Assembly (NCBI GenBank): GCA_022559845.1 | Contig: CM040120.1 | Span: 168,498,334-168,562,333 of the forward strand | From: Amorphophallus konjac | Taxonomy: Eukaryota > Streptophyta > Magnoliopsida > Alismatales > Araceae | Reading direction: 5' to 3' | DNA length: 64,000 bases | Part shown: positions 1-10,825 of the stretch, one piece after another | How the letters are laid out: every line of letters starts with the position of its first letter | How positions within the stretch are numbered: the first letter of the stretch is position 1 | Translations under genes and position numbers: made by a program | The notes under the pieces: model-generated | The model's database searches: none | What the model was told of the DNA's origin: nothing | The model's input: the letters and a program-made list of their open reading frames with translations, nothing else

Positions 1-1414
1 ATAGCTACCATTGGATCACGAGGAATTTTCAATCTGAACGTCTCACAAGAAAATTGTTCCCACAAGTTCCATTCTCGTATCAACAAATGACTGATCATCA
101 CTTTCTTGCTCAATGCATCGGCCACTACATTTATGTTGCCAAGTTGATAAGACAGAGTAAAATCATAATCTTTCATATGCTCCATCCACCTGCGTTGACA
201 AAGATTCAAATCTTTTTGATAAAACACGTATTTCAAGCTTTGATGATCTGTGAAGATTTCAAATTTTTCACCATACAAGTAGTGCCTCCAGATTTTCAAT
301 GCAAAAATCACCGTCGCCAACTCTAAATCATGAGTGGGATAATTTTCTTCCTGTTGCTTTAATTTCCGGGACGCATATGCCACAACCTTGCCATGTTGCA
401 CAAGCACTGCACCCAAGCCTACTTGAGAAGCATCCGTACACACAACGAATCCACCCGAGCCAACAGGCAAAACAAGCACTGGAGAAGTGGTGAGTAGCCT
501 TTTCAATTCATTCAAGCTCTGTTCACACTTATCCGACCACACAAATGGCACATCTTTACGAGCCAATTTAGTTATTGGCGCGGCAATCTGTCCAAAATCT
601 TGAATGAATCTTCTATAATAACCAAGAAGACCCAGAAAGCTCTTAATCTTGGTCACGATCTTAATGCTCTGCCATTGAAGAACAGCTTCAATTTTAACAG
701 GATCAACTGCAACTCCATCGCCAGAAATCACATGGCCTCGAAAATGAACTTCTCGAAGCTAAAACTCACATTTGCTGAATTTTGCATAGAACTCGTGATC
801 TCGCAGAGTCTACAATACCACCTTAAGATGCTGAACATGTTCTTCCTCAGAAGCAGATTAGACCAAGATGTCATCAACAAAGATCACCATAAATTGGTCC
901 AAATATGGATGAAACACATGATGCATTAGGTCCATAAAGGTTGCCGGAGCATTGGTTAGCCCAAATGGCATAACCAAATATTCATAATGACCATATCTCG
1001 TACTAAAGGCAGTCTTCTCCACATCAAATTCCCTAATCCTTAATTGGTAATAACCAGATCGAAGATCAATCCGTGAAAAGACACTCGCCGACTGAAGTTA
1101 GTCAAATAAATCATCAATCTTGGGCAAATGATATTTATTCTTGACGGTCACCTGATTCAATTGCCTGTAATCAATACATACCTTAGGCTTCTATCTTTCT
1201 TCTTCACAAATAATACAGGAGCACCCCATGGAGAAAAGCTAGGACGGATATAGCCCTTTTCCAGCAATTCTAAAAAATGTGCCCTCAATTCTTTCAATTC
1301 TGCAGGAGCCATACGGTAAGGTGCCTTTGACAAAGGTGCCATACCTTGAATTAGTTCAATTACCATCTCAATCTCTTGCTGTGGAGGTAAGCCTAGCAAC
1401 TCATCAGGAAACAC
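1..1414 (-). pseudogene. pol: reverse transcriptase and start of RNase H, degenerate
   Basis: Reading from 1414 down, the frame opens with the segment leading into RT (VFPDELLGLPP..., then ELLEKGYIRPSFSPWGAPVLF). RT finger and palm blocks follow. The catalytic box FVDD is encoded at about 881-870, followed two codons later by a stop where family members continue. From about 490 to 1 an RNase H segment with [16 protein letters not shown] is readable. The protease frame upstream is in the same phase and is separated only by a single TAG at 1456-1454. Scattered stops make the long frame collapse below 1157. The product would copy element RNA into DNA in cytoplasmic particles; this copy cannot. 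Confidence 0.8.
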
Positions 1415-1453
1415 ATTAGAAAAATCGCAAACCAGAGGAATATCACTTATCTC

Positions 1454-1963
1454 CTACTGCGGTACCTCAACAGTAACAATAGAAGCAAAGAATCCCTGAC
1501 AACCTGCATTAAGTAAAATACAGGCTTGAATAGCAGAAATAAGCAAGCAAGGAGAACGAGATTGAATACCTTGATAATAAAATGCCGCTTTCACAGATGG
1601 CTGAAAATAAACCTTCTTCATTTTACAATCAACCACGGCTCCATAATCTTCTAACCAATCCATGCCCAGAATAACATCATAGTCTACCAGCTTCAACGCA
1701 TATAACCTAGCTGGCAACTGCTGATTCCCAATCACAATAGGAGTCTCATCAAGACAGAAAGGCGTAAACATGAAGTCCCCAGAAGGCAATTCAACAACTA
1801 ACTCACAAGACATCTCCGATGTCGGCTCCTCAATACAAGCAACAAAATCATCAGAAATGAAGGAATGAGAATCACCTGAGTCAAATAAAACACGTGTTGC
1901 ATGACCATAAATCATAAGAGTACCTTCTGCAAGATGAGACGCTACTGCTTCTGAACGAGTCAT
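1454..1963 (-). pseudogene. pol: aspartic protease segment
   Basis: This 169-residue frame contains the retropepsin-like active site VLFDSGDSHSFIS (Asp-Ser-Gly) about 28 residues in, and the later block YDVILGMDWLEDYGAVVDC, which is the second conserved block of gypsy proteases. It would cut the Gag-Pol polyprotein. It shares its phase with the zinc-knuckle frame above it and the RT frame below it, with one TAG between PR and RT. The active-site triad looks intact, but the polyprotein around it is broken. Confidence 0.8.
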
Positions 1964-2071
1964 CTGCGTGACTCTCCCTTTCTGCTTCTTTCCACCTACC
2001 GTAAACTACTACGATGATGATACTGACGCTTGTGAATACTGTTGTGACTGTAATGGTGGTGGAGGTCGGAA

Positions 2072-3152
2072 CTATTGTGGCTGTGAAAATGTAACAGGCT
2101 GCTTCGGCCTCAACGGGCAACCACAAACCACGTGTCCCACTTGATCACACCGAAAACACACCACGGGCATCGAACACGGTCTACCCAAATGACTACCACC
2201 ACACCTTAGACATGGTCTTGGCTGACTGGCCACCGGTCCCCGTCGCTGAAAAGAAGAGGGTGCTGCTTGTTGTACGGTACCAGAGGAAGCTTGTCGGTCA
2301 TTCTGCTTATTGGATTTTTGGAACATTCGCCTGAATTTAGATTTTCATAGAGGAAGTACCACTGGCAGAAAGAACAATAGATGGTACCCCCATCACACTT
2401 GGTTGACTACTAGCCTGTTGATGTTGTACGCTCAGCTGCATTGGCTCAACTTGGGTTCGCCCTCGAGATCTTGCCATATCCAGTTCTAATGCTACTGCTG
2501 GCCGATAAGCCACATCTAACTCTGCCACTCTGGTTGCAATAAGGGGTTGCCTCAGCTCTGGCTTCAAACCACGTAAAAATTACTTAGTTTTTAGCACTTC
2601 ATCAGCAAGAATATGAGGAGCATATTGACCCAATTCCATAAATTTGTTCCGATACTGCAAGACTGTCATCTCGCTCTGAGCCAACTCCATAAATTGGTAC
2701 ATTTTATCCATTCTGAGATAAGCTAGACTATATGAACGCTCGAACGAAGTAACAAATTCCTTCCATGTAATCAGTCAAAGAGGACGGGACTTAAAGTCAC
2801 CTCCCACTCCATGGTCCACCACGCGAGCGCTGCCCCCCTGCAACTGAAATGTAGCTAGCTTTACCTTCTCATCTTTGGTGCATTCCATAGAATAGAAAAC
2901 ACGCTCAGTCGCATCTAGCCAAACCCTATCCGCATCTGGATCCGCTTGTCCTTCATATGTTGGTGGGTGGAATAAAAGAAATTCCTTAAGAACTCGTCCA
3001 CGACCACCTTGAAGCAATAAATCTTCACCAGGATTAGGGTCAACACAGCCTTGCCCTCGAACATTCGCTGGATGAGGCAAAGTACCGCTCTCTTCCCTTG
3101 GAACATTTTGGGGCACATTAGTTTGGACACGACCTCTCCGTCTAGGCGGCAT
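2072..3152 (-). pseudogene. gag of the Del/Tekay-like chromovirus, with CCHC knuckle
   Basis: Gag starts at 3152 (MPPRRRGRVQTN...). The capsid region follows, with FLLFHPPTYEGQADPDADRV and, after it, WLDATERVFYSMECTKDEKV. It has a stop at 2775, another near 2568, and a frameshift near 2330. The zinc knuckle CFRCDQVGHVVCGC (C-X2-C-X4-H-X4-C) lies near 2190-2120 and an unusual extra Cys pair (CLRCGGSHLGRPC) precedes it. Gag packages the element RNA. The start is supported by its position 140 bp downstream of the PBS and by the conserved basic N-terminus. Confidence 0.8.
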
Positions 3153-3293
3153 TTCAATCTAAGCTTAAGAGAAAACACACAACGAAAGAACCATAAGTAA
3201 TCACCGGAAGACATCCTAAGCTAGCAATAGTGGTACACATGGACTTGTTCTGGACTATTGCAATTTCAATTTCTTATACATCACCCCAACACC

Positions 3294-3305
3294 GCTCTGA
3301 TACCA
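3294..3305 (-). promoter_or_regulatory. Primer-binding site (initiator Met tRNA)
   Basis: On the minus strand this reads tggtatcagagc, complementary to the 3' end of plant initiator tRNA-Met. It lies 3 bp inside the LTR boundary at 3309, which fixes both the strand and the 5' LTR identity. Confidence 0.9.
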
Positions 3306-3308
3306 ACT

Positions 3309-5521
3309 GTAACGACCTGGAGATCCAGATACCGGTAGACCGATACCAAGAACTCGGAGACACCACCCAAGAGGCTGATGAGGCCCCGTAAGGGTTGGGA
3401 GGATTAGTTGAGGAGGCCCATAATGAACTGGAATTACATGCGCATTATACAATAGTAATTTTAGACGGAAGCAATTTACAATATCAGAGTGATATATTTA
3501 CATAATAGTCTAGATCCATACATTTACAAGTCCCAACACTGCACAAAAGTCTAAATAAACAACTACACGGGGCATACCCCGAGCAAAAGGGAAAGAAAGA
3601 AAGATAGACCACTACAGGCACCTACGACTTCCAGCCAAAAGCACGTGGAAAACCCACAGACTGTTGCTCTGTCTCACCTGAAAAGGTAGGGCGAGTCTCA
3701 CAACATAGACTCAATAGGGTTCACGCAGATCCCTACCTCGCAGCTAAATTCATGCAAGCAGTTAATAATGAAATGGCATAGAAAATAACAGTTAATAATG
3801 ATGTACATGTATATGAACAATTTAAAGATAGCTAACTTAAATGCCATTTAATATCCAAACGAATAATTAAACACGAGAATTCATAATCTACCAATAGAAT
3901 AAAAATTCAACATTTCCAAGTGATAGGAGAGAGAAAGGACCACCAGAAAGAAAGACCAGACGCGTCCACTGACAACTTATACTGCGTCTCAAGTATCTCC
4001 ACTAGCCTAGAATGCGGCAAGTGAGACACACAATAGTAACCAAGTCAAGAACTAGTCAGGGTCTCGTTAGTGTCAATCCACGCCCCTCACCACGTGTGCA
4101 CACACAAGCTCAATGCCTTGAGCCAGGCCCCTAGCTAGTTTTCTCCCCAGTAGGATGCTACTGCCTAGCAAGGGGGCCCACAGAAACCTGATTAAAAACC
4201 GTAGACTGGTACTACCCCGCCACCTCTCCCAGGTGGGCCGACACTAAAGGTCGTCGGGCTATGACTAGTGGTTCCATCACAAGGAAAGAGAAAATAATTC
4301 TATTGGGATCTAAGAATGTGCCACAGTTCATAAAAATATTTAAACATGGCAATCATGCATCGTTAAACGCATAATTAAATGAACAGAATGGAATTCGTAC
4401 ACTACAGGGACCAAACGGTCTAGTCTAAGGCCGCAAGGCTTGGTAAGTAGTCGAACGATTGGCCGCTTCACCGACCCATGCGGTCTTCTCCATGACCGCT
4501 TAGCCACGAACACTTCATATATTTGAACAGAATGAAACCTTGATCAGGAAACGGTCGTGCGACTGACAGCTTAGGGATAGAAAACGGTCCGATCAAAGAT
4601 CGCTAGGCTCGCACCGCCTTACTGGGTCAAAGGGTATTAGCAGTCGTTTGCTAGGCCGCTAAGGTCTAAAACGGTCGGTCGAAGGACCATCATTTACAAT
4701 AAACGGTCTAGGGCGAGACCATTAAGGTCCACCTCCTTATTCAATGAAGAAAACGGTCCCTGGAACGACCGCAAGCCGTCCAGAGGACCCGAACCGTGGG
4801 TAACTCGTTTGAAACCCCTCCCAATCGATTCAAATCGATGGGAAAACATGTTTAAACCTATTTTATACTATCACACACCCATTCCATAACCTTTTTACAT
4901 CCAAAAACATAAAGACAATGGCCATGGATGGATCAAAACATAAATTACAATGTTCATGCTCTTAAAACATAAATGACAAAGTTCATGCATGTGGCCATCC
5001 TATTAGCATGTCAATGGATGGGGAATAAATCCTAAGGAGGTAAGGAAGCCATCCCCGTACTTGGATTTAAGAGAAGACGGCGTTCTATGCCCATTTTACA
5101 CGAGGAGACTGCGCCCCACACTTGGGATTCCCCGCCTCCATGCTCCACGGCTCGCCTCCACGGCGACACCGCCACTCTACCCACGCCCTAAGCTTGCCAA
5201 GGTCACCACCTATAATCCCTGCAAAGCCCCGGGGTGATCACACTGCTAAGAAACAAGAAAAAGGGGGAGATGTGCGTAGGAGAGAAGAGGGTGTGAGGGG
5301 GAGAGAATCTCCCTACGTGAAACACACAAAAAACATTTGATGATTTATTTATTTTTGTTAAGGTCTTAAAATAAGAAAAATTGCATATATGCCTTATCTA
5401 ATTTCTAAAAGCTTATACAAATGAGTAACTCAATTGACTTAGGCCCATTAAAATAGCCAAAACTCATGAATCTTTTCATATTTCGATATCAATAAGAATC
5501 CGTTAACTACCGGGTCTTACA
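3309..5521 (-). repeat. 5' LTR of the Del/Tekay-like chromovirus
   Basis: On the minus strand it begins TGTAAGACCCGG at 5521 and ends GGTCGTTACA at 3309, giving TG...CA ends. The length is 2213 bp. The inner boundary is set by the PBS; the outer boundary is inferred from the TG and the loss of similarity, and it lacks a second LTR for confirmation. Between about 4418 and 4800 it holds a cluster of ACGGTC/GACC motifs (see findings). Short ORFs here (for example at 5122) look incidental. Confidence 0.75.
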
Positions 5522-5924
5522 CCCTTCCTTCTCTATCCTTCTCCCTAGTGGATGGTGGTGTTGAGATCGGGTCGACGCGTGGAGATCGTGGAGGAGATCC
5601 GTCTGCTTCCACTGCCCGTATGGATACGTCTAGAGGCCGGACGCTTGGATGGCTCGTGACCCCGGGATCTTCCTCTCATTTGTCTTCGAGCTTTTGAGAG
5701 ATTCACAACCCCGCAAAGGTAAAGAATCATTTTTCACACCGCGGGATTTACCGATATTCTTCGATTTTGAAAAATTGGCAATGATACGCAATTTAAGGTT
5801 TCGATGTTTTCTGTTGCGTATTCTAGTCGAAACCTTACAGGTCGTACGACTGGGACTAGTCAACCCGACCGAAAGAGATCCACCGACTCCCCACGGGAGG
5901 GGAGGAGCAAACTAGTGTGGTGCA
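5522..5924. other. Unassigned flank between the chromovirus LTR and the LINE
   Basis: This is about 400 bp of GC-moderate sequence with no long reading frame that I recognise. It was contiguous with 10413 before the LINE inserted. It could be the 5' portion of element F or unrelated DNA. Confidence 0.4.
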
Positions 5925-5936
5925 ATAGAGAATGCC
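5925..5936 (+). repeat. Left TSD of the LINE
   Basis: atagagaatgcc is repeated exactly at 10401-10412, directly after the poly(A) tail. Confidence 0.9.
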
Positions 5937-6074
5937 AGGGATCTCTGACACGCCAGGGCAAGGCCATCAGAGAAATCAGAGCTGGAAGTCGCCAAGAATC
6001 CTCTCTCGTGTGACCTTTCCCACCTTGCGGTTTGACTTTCTCGTGGCTGTTGCCCTCCGGCGATGGCCGGCGGT

Positions 6075-6087
6075 GGGGGGGGGGGGG
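6075..6087 (+). repeat. Poly(G) run in the LINE 5' region
   Basis: Thirteen consecutive G, followed shortly by a run of seven C. A second 13-G run lies at 8469-8481 inside ORF1. Such runs slip easily and could explain some of the apparent frame changes or assembly errors. Confidence 0.8.
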
Positions 6088-6187
6088 CGGTGCCCCCCCT
6101 TCCCTTCCTGGCTCTTTCCCTCACGTGGTCCTCCCTGACGGTGGCCCTGCTGCGGCGGCGCCTTTGGCTGGCCTTCACCGCTCTGCC

Positions 6188-9100
6188 ATGGTCAACCTCG
6201 ACGTGGGTGGTTCTGGTGCGTCTCCTGCCGGTGTTGGTGCGCCCCCAGGAGGTCCCACTGGGTTGTTGGCGGCCCCTCTTCTCTTGGCGGTGCCCCAGGT
6301 GGTGGCCCGGTTGTTAGTCCGCTTGCTGCTCTGGCACCGTGTGCCCTTGTTCCCGGCGGTCCCGCTCCTCCGCCTCCCGCCGGTGAGCTTCGCGGTTCCC
6401 ATCCTGCCTTCCTTCCTCTCCAAGGGCGCCACGTCTTTGCTCCCATCCTCACGCCACCTGACGAGACTTCTTCTCAACCGTTGATTGCCCTTCATCTCCC
6501 CACGCCATCTCTTTCACCTTGCCACGTTATCCCGCCCTCAGACAAGACCCCTGCCATCACCGAATCCCCACCGTCCAATTCTCCTCTTTCTCCCACGCTT
6601 GTTCCCCCCATGCTACATGTGTCTACCGATCATCCCTTCCCGTCGTTGACTGTTGACCGCTTGGATGGGACAGTTGGGCAATGCGATCCCCTATTTTCCT
6701 CCACGCCCATCTCCACGCGATTTGCCGGTGCTCCGGTGACGGTCGGAGGTCCTCCTCAGGCCCCCTTCTTGGCTGCGGTGTCCCCCCCTTCTCCTTACCC
6801 CGGTCTTGGACCCCACGCGCCATTGTCTGCTGCTCGCCATCTCGATGGGACAGGTGCCGGAAACGGTACTCTATTTTTGCATGAACCAGCTCGCGGGCTG
6901 GCCTATGCTGCTTCGGAAGCGCCCCTCGATGGCTCCTTTGCCTCTACGGTGGTGCCCCCCTCTGCCCCGCGCCCCCCTGCATAGACTCCGCTCGGCCCGG
7001 CCACGGCTTCACCGGAGGTGCCGTCTTCCATCCCCTCCGAAGAGGGCAGTCTTCCTGCAGCTGGCCTCTGGGTTTCGACCTCCGCTCATGGGCAGGGGCC
7101 CCTCGCTACGTCAGGGGTCTTCCCCCCCCCGTGGCCGGTGCTGCCAGCCTTGCCCCTTCTTCATCGCTAATGCTTCCCCCTGCTAAGCAACCGACGGTGG
7201 CTGGTGGCCGGCCCCATGCGCCCTTTGCTCCTGCATGGCCGGCGGGCCTAGCTTCTGCTGCTGGAGGGGTGGGGGGAGCTCTCCCAGCCGCAGCTCCATC
7301 CTTCTCTCAAGTGGTGCTCAGCTCATTCACACCGCCGGTCCTACCTCTTTCTGTCCACGCTCCGGCTACCACCGACTCCGGCGAACCTGCGGTTTTTTTT
7401 CTCGTTGGAAGAAGTCCAGGTCACGTGTAGACCGCTTGCCTTTGCCATTATCGCCAGGACCCCCAAGGGCAGGCCTCCCTTCGTAGACATCTGGGCTCAC
7501 CTAGCCCAGCGATTCCAGTTCAAGCAGGACTTCCTGCTCAGTGCCATGGACCGTCGCCACCTCCTCCTACGCTTCTCCAACCGAGAAGACTATCTGAAAG
7601 TACTTCTCAAAGAATATCTGCTTGTTCATGGACGTCCCTTCTGGTTCTTCTAGTGGGCGCTTGACTTCTCGCCCGAGCTCAACTCCCCTCTTGTTCTCAT
7701 CTGGATGGAGCTTCCGAGCCTTCCAGTCAACTTTTACCATGAAGCTTCCATCCTCTCCATCGCTGGCAGCATCGGGCCGCCCCTGAAGATCGACCGGAAC
7801 ACGCTCTGTCTTACCCGTGCACATGCAGCGCGGGTGTGCGTCCTTCTAGATGTCTCCAAGAAACTCCCTCACCGTGTGTGGGTTGGCATTGGCGGTGGCG
7901 GGTTCTGGCAGCCGGTGGCCTTCCCAGACCCACCTCTCTTCTGCACCAACTTTCGCCGGCTGGGTCACCGCCTTGGTGATTGTAAGAAGAAATCCCCCCA
8001 CCCTCCATCGGATAGGGTGGCTGCTACTGCCCCTGGAGGACGACCTCGGGCTCCTGCCTCCCACGCTCCTCCTGCCCAGACCTGGAAGCCCTCGGGTGAT
8101 GCCGGGATCCTGCCTGCCCTAGGCATCCCGTTGCCATCTGAGGGCGCGGCTGCTCTTCCTGGCGTATCCATCTCTCCTCCCCTGCATGCAGTAGCTCCTT
8201 CTCAGCCGGGTATCTCTCCACCCCTGTTCACAGCCATGCAAGTGGTGTCGCTGCCTGCCCCAACTCCTGCGTCCGCTGCTGGTCGCGTGGCTGGTGCCTG
8301 CACCTACCCCCCTGCCGGTGTTGACTTTCGCCCCCTCGCGGACTGTTCTCCACTCCACCCATCGGCTGCGGATGCTCCCATTCCCATTGCGGACGCTCCG
8401 TCGCGTTCATCTCCTGCATGCCAACCAGCTCTTCCTGAAGCCCCCCTGCCCCCTGCCTCCTTAGTTCAGGGGGGGGGGGGGAGCTCACCTGCTAGGTGCG
8501 TTCGCCCCCATGCCAGCGGTGGCATTGACGGCTCCGCCCCCCTTGGTTGTCGCCTCAGGGGCCCTCTCTCTGCATGTTGACACAGCAGCTTCGGAGCTTC
8601 CATTCCCCCTGCCCAAGCATGCTGCTTCGCCCTCCTTCGAAGCTGTTACTGTGCCTTTGCGTTCTGCTCCAGTGTTCATGCCCCCGGATGGTGCCTCCGT
8701 GGAGGCTAGCTCCTATCTCCAAGGGGTTCACTCCGCTCCTGCTCATCCATACCCGATCGCGGCTGCCTTGGTGCTGCCCCCTGCAGTCCCCTTGGCTGAT
8801 GGGCCCCTCCCTGGTGGTCTTGCTCCACAACACCGCCTAGTTCAGCATCCTGCTCCCACGGAAGGCAACACATCCCTTGACGATGCCGGCCGGTTCATTA
8901 GGGATGTTCCTTCCACTTCAGCAGACAATTGCCAATGAGGGGTCGACCCCTTCCCCCAAGGGGTCGCCTCCCCGCCTCCTGTGCTTGCTCCTGCCTCAGC
9001 CCGCAGTGGGGCACCCTCGTCTACATCGCCGCGTTCTGCTCCCTTGCGCTCTGCCCCCGAGATTGCTGTTGGCATTGCACCTGTGGGAACCAGCTCTTCT

Positions 9101-10120
9101 GCTGTAGCCCCAGCTGCACCTCCCTCGGTGCCTGATCCTGCTGCTATCCACTCACCTGCCCGTGGAGTAGAGGGGCCTCCCGCCCCTGCCATGGAGCACC
9201 CGTTCTCTGTGCGCCCCACTATTCAAGTGCTCTCTGTGCCAGGTTTGAAGTCCATTTCTCACTTTCCAGACTTGCCTGCAGCACATGCAAGATTTGTCGG
9301 CCTCGCCCCTCCTCCGGTCCCTGGTGACCGTGGTGTTTGCCCCCCGTCTTCTCCGACGATGGGCATCGCGTCCTTCCCCCCGGCAGCTCACCCTTCCGGG
9401 AAGGGCGATCCACTCCCGTGCTCAGTTGTGCCGGGCGGCCCCTCCTCTGGGCTTAATGCCGGGGCGGTTGCTTGGTCCCCAGGGGCGCAGCCGTCCTCCA
9501 AGGCGGCTTGCGTTGAAGGGTCCTTGGCTTCCTCCTCTTCTCCGACGGCCGCCCCCCACCTCTCCTTCGCTCAAGCTTTGATGAAGAAAATCAACCGGGC
9601 CCCGCCCGGGCCGATCGTTGACTCCACCCCGCCTCCTGCTCTGGTGCATCCCGTGGGTGTCGTGCCTTCCCCGGACCTCGGCATGCCTCTCAGGTTCCCC
9701 AAGCTCGCCCAGGCTCTCCATGTCCCCGGGCTTGAGCCAGCTTCGGGGTTCCGTGACCTTACGGTGGCTCATACGGCTTTTGTGGGCACCGCTGGCTTGG
9801 ACCGCTCTCGGCCGCCCTCGAGGATGGATGGCGGAGCTCCTCGGCGTTCTTTCCGGCGCTCCAACTCCACTTCCTCCAAGCGTGATCGTCAGTGCATGTT
9901 TGAGGACACTGCTCTTCCTCCCCGTCGTTCTCTCCGGATCCAGTCTTCTTCGATGGCGCCCCCGCCGCCGATCGAGCCTTCTGGCTCGGACGTGCCCGAT
10001 CCCGACGGTTCAGAGGCTGATCCTCTTGATTGGCCTGGCTCTCCTACTCATCTGCGCGGTGTCCGTTCTGTGTTCTCTTCCGACTCTGAAGGGGTTTTCG
10101 ACGAAGACGCCTATTTGTAG
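6188..10120 (+). pseudogene. LINE ORF1-like protein: DUF4283-like domain, knuckle remnant, long Pro-rich C-terminus
   Basis: The likely start is the ATG at 6188 (MVNLDVGGSG) in a good context (gccATGg). The coding trace moves between frames near 6300, 6985-7130, 7405, 8510 and 8940, and meets a TAG at 7651, so it is broken. The first part is Pro/Ala/Ser-rich. The folded core is 7405-7990: AFAIIARTPKGRPPFVDIW, then MDRRHLLLRF, VLIWMELPSLPVNFY and TRAHAARVCVLLDVSKKLP, resembling the DUF4283 domain found in plant LINE ORF1 proteins. A zinc-knuckle remnant follows (FCTNFRRLGHRLGDC, one Cys replaced by Phe). The C-terminal 380 residues contain two copies of a PGL..S.F.DL..AH..FVG motif and end acidic (SDSEGVFDEDAYL). 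It probably bound nucleic acid. Confidence 0.75.
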
Positions 10121-10400
10121 GGGCTTTGTTTCTTCTGTGGGTTCTTGGGCTTTTGTTTCTGCCTGCACTTGGGTTCTCTTGGCCTTTTTTGGCTTTCTTG
10201 GGCCTTTGGCCTTGTACGCTTCTTGGCCCTCTTCGGGCGTTTCCCCTCCCCCCCTCTGTACCCCTTTCTCTTTTCTGCCTTCATATATGAAAATCGCTTG
10301 CCTGGTGGCCGGGATAGTGGTTTCATCTTCTTCCGCAATGAAGAGATGAACCCCCTCTCCCGTCTCCCCCCTTGCAAGTATCAACTTTAGTTAAAAAAAA

Positions 10401-10412
10401 ATAGAGAATGCC
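10401..10412 (+). repeat. Right TSD of the LINE
   Basis: Exact repeat of 5925-5936 (atagagaatgcc), abutting the poly(A). Confidence 0.9.
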
Positions 10413-10529
10413 GCGACCACCCAAAGACTAGGGAGAGGGGCTAGTATTTACATTACACGCCCCTGATGGCTCTGCCCGAGCAGATCCTCATGGAGATCTG
10501 GGAGGAGCCCTACCTTCGATGGCCTTCGA

Positions 10530-10700
10530 AGATGTAGTCCGACCCAAGGACTAGGAGCAAGAGGAGGTACTGCCACTTCCACTGCAACAATGGTCATGAT
10601 ACAACCGACTGCATCTAGCTCCAGGATGCGATCGAGGACCTCATTCGACAAGGGCTCCTCGATAAGTTCGTCACCACGGCCGCAGAGAAGTGACTGTAGG
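10530..10700 (+). pseudogene. gag C-terminus of element F
   Basis: The readable segment YCHFHCNNGHDTTDC resembles the gag knuckle of Tat-lineage elements, followed by LQDAIEDLIRQGLLDKFV, the helix that usually follows it. A stop interrupts the two parts. The rest of gag is absent. Confidence 0.65.
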
Positions 10701-10825
10701 AGCGGACCCCTCCGCACATCGACAACCGACCCAATGGAAAAGAGATCATGATGATTTCTAGAGGATGAGCATCAGGCAGAGATAGCTATTGGAGATGTCA
10801 TAGGTATGCATCAGGAGTAAACTCT

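Larger units (their letters stand above)
1..5521 (-). mobile_element. Del/Tekay-like chromovirus, 5' part (LTR, PBS, gag, PR, RT, start of RNase H)
   Basis: This is an LTR retrotransposon on the minus strand, so it reads from 5521 down to 1 and runs off the left edge. Order on the minus strand is LTR, PBS, gag, protease, reverse transcriptase, RNase H, which is Ty3/gypsy order. The gag N-terminus starts MPPRRRGR and the RT box is FVDD, both seen in Tekay/Del-type plant chromoviruses. No chromodomain is visible because integrase lies outside the window, so the clade call is inferred. Frames carry several stops and at least one frameshift, so this copy is dead. The 3' LTR and the TSD cannot be seen. 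Confidence 0.85.
5937..10400 (+). mobile_element. LINE-like non-LTR element with ORF1 only
   Basis: A 4464-bp insertion bounded by the 12-bp duplication atagagaatgcc, with a short poly(A) at 10393-10400. Inside is an ORF1-like frame with a DUF4283-like domain and a knuckle remnant, then about 270 bp of T-rich 3' sequence (10121-10392). There is no endonuclease or RT ORF2 anywhere in it. The 5' end is GC-rich and lies upstream of the ORF1 start, so this looks like a complete but internally deleted or ORF1-only unit rather than a 5'-truncated copy. Such an element would depend on ORF2 supplied in trans. Confidence 0.85.

Noticed and set aside
5122..5340. 72-codon frame in the Del/Tekay-like LTR
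   Set aside because: It is short, basic and lies inside an LTR; no supporting motif.
6175..9413. Several 65-125-codon minus-strand frames in the LINE
   Set aside because: GC-rich shadow frames opposite ORF1, rich in Arg/Gly, with no conserved motif.
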